From Aquificaceae bacterium (lineage in GTDB: Bacteria > Aquificota > Aquificia > Aquificales > Aquificaceae): a stretch of DNA of 7,784 nucleotides. A model generated the notes under the pieces. That model was given only the letters and a program-made list of their open reading frames with translations, was not told the origin of the DNA and searched no databases. The DNA lies in NCBI GenBank assembly GCA_015492115.1, contig WGFS01000114.1:1-7784 (forward strand). The letters are read 5' to 3'. Shown piece by piece: positions 6,365-7,784 of the stretch (positions are counted from its first letter, which is position 1; the number at the start of each line of letters is the position of its first letter). The position numbers and the translations under genes are program-made.

Positions 6365-7640
6365 TGAAATTCCTTATCTTCTCCCCCCATCTCTTGGCTT
6401 CGTAGAGTATCCTTTCCTCGTCTAAGGTCTTTACCTCCCCCTTTTCCATGACAACCCTCCCTCTGCACACAACCGTATCTATATCTGAACTACGGGCGGA
6501 GTAAACAACCTGAGCTATGGGGTCGTAGAGGGGCTGGAGGTGAGGATTTTCTGTCTCAACAAGTATCAGGTCAGCCTCGTACCCTTCCTCTATCCTTCCC
6601 GCCTTTATACCCACGGAGGAAAAGCCGTTTTCAGTGGCTATCTTCAGGGCTGTTCCTGCGTCCATAGCCTTGGCGTCTAGGTTTGCTCCCTTGTGAAGCT
6701 TTGCCATGGTGGAGAGCTCCTCAAGCATGTCAAGGTTGTCGTTTGAAGCAGGACCGTCCGTTCCAAGGGAAACCTTTATTCCTCTTCTCACGTACTCTGG
6801 GATAGGAGCTATACCAGACGCGAGCTTGAGGTTGCTCTCAGGGCAGTGGGCTATCTTGACGTTCCTCTCCTTAACTATTTCCATCTCTTCATCGTCCAGC
6901 CATACCATGTGGGCGCAGAGGACTTTATCAGAGAGAAAACCTATGCTCTCAAGATGCCTTACGGGGGTTTTACCGTACTCCTCCTTTATCTTCTCCACTT
7001 CCCCTCTTGTCTCTGACACATGTATGTGGAGGTAAATGTCAAGCTCATCCGCAAGCTCTTTGGCTCTCCTGAGGGTGTCGGGGGAACAAGTGTAGGGGGC
7101 GTGGGGGCATATTACAGGAAAGACGAGCTCTTCGTTCTTCAAACTCTGGGCAAACTCCCTTGCCCTCCTTATGTACTCCTCTGGAGTATTGGCAACCTTT
7201 GTAGGGAAGTCAAGTATCCCGAAGCCGAGCCCCGCCCTTATCCCAGCAGACTTTGCTACCTCTCCCACCTCCTCCTCAAAGAAGTACATGTCCATGAAGA
7301 GGGTCGTCCCGCTCCTTATCATCTCCAGGACACCGAGCTCTGTCCCAGCTCTAACGAACTCGGGAGATACGAACTCACCCTCAAGGGGCCATATGACCTT
7401 CTGGAGCCAGTCCATAAGTGGAAGATCTGCCCCTATGCCTCTCAGAAGGGACATGGGTACGTGGGTGTGCATGTTGGCGAAAGAGGGGAGGGCGAGCTTG
7501 CGGTTTGCGTGAACGGTATAATCCGCGTCGGCTTCAATGCTCTTTTCAATCTTTGCTATCTTCCCGTCCTTGATCCCTATATCCACACTACCCCTTTCGG
7601 GGAGGATGGCGGACTTTATCAGGAGATCATACCTCTCCAT
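6357..7640 (-). CDS. mtaD: 5-methylthioadenosine/S-adenosylhomocysteine deaminase
   Basis: A cytoplasmic metal-dependent amidohydrolase expected to deaminate 5'-methylthioadenosine and S-adenosylhomocysteine to the inosine derivatives, recycling by-products of polyamine synthesis and methylation. The length of 427 residues is normal for the family. Metal and substrate residues are visible: HTH at 58-60, E87 in WPLEGEF (ribose contact in the Thermotoga maritima enzyme Tm0936), H180 in CPHAPYTC, H207 and E210 in HIHVSE, H244 in CAHMVW, and D295 in SLGTDGPASN. These match the layout of characterised MTA/SAH deaminases; a deaminase for a different adenosine-like substrate cannot be excluded from sequence. 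The ATG at 7640 gives the usual N-terminal beta-sandwich start (MERYDLLIKSAIL) but lacks a clear Shine-Dalgarno. It follows the nrdB stop by 12 bp and is probably co-transcribed with it. Its 3' end converges on the DUF202 gene with an 8-bp overlap. Confidence 0.88.
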   Translation of the reverse strand: MERYDLLIKSAILPERGSVDIGIKDGKIAKIEKSIEADADYTVHANRKLALPSFANMHTHVPMSLLRGIGADLPLMDWLQKVIWPLEGEFVSPEFVRAGTELGVLEMIRSGTTLFMDMYFFEEEVGEVAKSAGIRAGLGFGILDFPTKVANTPEEYIRRAREFAQSLKNEELVFPVICPHAPYTCSPDTLRRAKELADELDIYLHIHVSETRGEVEKIKEEYGKTPVRHLESIGFLSDKVLCAHMVWLDDEEMEIVKERNVKIAHCPESNLKLASGIAPIPEYVRRGIKVSLGTDGPASNDNLDMLEELSTMAKLHKGANLDAKAMDAGTALKIATENGFSSVGIKAGRIEEGYEADLILVETENPHLQPLYDPIAQVVYSARSSDIDTVVCRGRVVMEKGEVKTLDEERILYEAKRWGEKIRNFIR

Positions 7641-7652
7641 GGAAAAGAGATT

Positions 7653-7784
7653 TTACCACTTGAGCTCGTTAGCCTTGGCGTAGGTCTGGGGCTTCCTCTG
7701 GAAGAAGTCGGTCTTGGTGTTGTTTATCTTCCTGAAGTCATCTATCCACTTCATGGGGTTCTCGGTTATCTCGGGGTAAAGGGG
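7653..7784 (-). CDS. nrdB: Ribonucleotide reductase small (beta) subunit, C-terminal 43 residues only
   Basis: The frame is open from the right window edge to a TAA at 7653-7655 and ends ANELKW. The pattern ENPMKWIDDF, then KTDFF, then a tail with a single conserved-type tyrosine (QTYAKANELKW) is that of the C-terminus of class I ribonucleotide reductase beta subunits. There, NPxxWM and NFFE-R-TEY blocks precede the flexible tail that docks on the alpha subunit, and the tail tyrosine relays the radical. The subunit supplies the radical used to make deoxyribonucleotides. Only the tail is visible, so the metal ligands and the subclass cannot be judged. It is 12 bp upstream of mtaD on the same strand. 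The identification rests on 43 residues, hence the moderate confidence. Confidence 0.72.
   Translation of the reverse strand, partial: PLYPEITENPMKWIDDFRKINNTKTDFFQRKPQTYAKANELKW

Noticed and set aside
1..7784. Mobile element, CRISPR array or horizontally acquired island
   Set aside because: No repeats with regular spacing, no transposase or integrase frame, no terminal inverted repeats, and codon use looks even across all genes.

Overview
The window looks like a compact chromosomal segment of a thermophilic bacterium, most likely an Aquificales member related to Aquifex, Hydrogenobacter, Thermocrinis or Hydrogenivirga. The grounds are indirect: arginine is written almost entirely as AGA/AGG, isoleucine is often ATA, the proteins are rich in Lys/Glu/Arg, and genes are packed with 4-base overlaps or gaps of about 12 bases. 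The tRNA gene lacks an encoded CCA, and the gene content is typical of a core chromosome. No phylogenetic search could be run, so the assignment is an inference. I see no insertion sequence, phage gene, CRISPR array or attachment site.

Reading the minus strand from the right edge: the last 43 residues of a class I ribonucleotide reductase small subunit (nrdB) are followed 12 bases later by an amidohydrolase of the methylthioadenosine/S-adenosylhomocysteine deaminase type (mtaD, 6357-7640). The 3' end of mtaD overlaps by 8 bp the end of the only plus-strand gene, a membrane protein made of two tandem DUF202 units (5711-6364). A 51-bp AT-rich divergent promoter region (5660-5710) separates that gene from a long minus-strand run.

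The minus-strand run consists of a small exported protein of unknown function (5309-5659), a helical cytoplasmic protein of unknown function (4845-5312, ATGA overlap), the tRNA 2-thiouridylase mnmA (3762-4832), and a large membrane-bound GGDEF-EAL protein with a 7-TM plus Cache sensory part (886-3765, ATGA overlap with mnmA). It continues with tRNA-Leu(UAG) (791-874) and trigger factor (tig, 770 to beyond the left edge).

The layout suggests translational coupling within two gene pairs, unknown protein/unknown protein and mnmA/GGDEF-EAL. It also suggests a tRNA-tig co-transcript in which tRNA 3' maturation would create the 5' end of the tig mRNA. A consensus TATAAT sits across the stop codon of the GGDEF-EAL gene and could start that co-transcript independently. 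The cyclic-di-GMP protein keeps all the catalytic residues I can check for both synthesis and hydrolysis. The least explained items are the exported/helical unknown pair upstream of mnmA and the duplicated DUF202 protein. No single new system is proven by this window.
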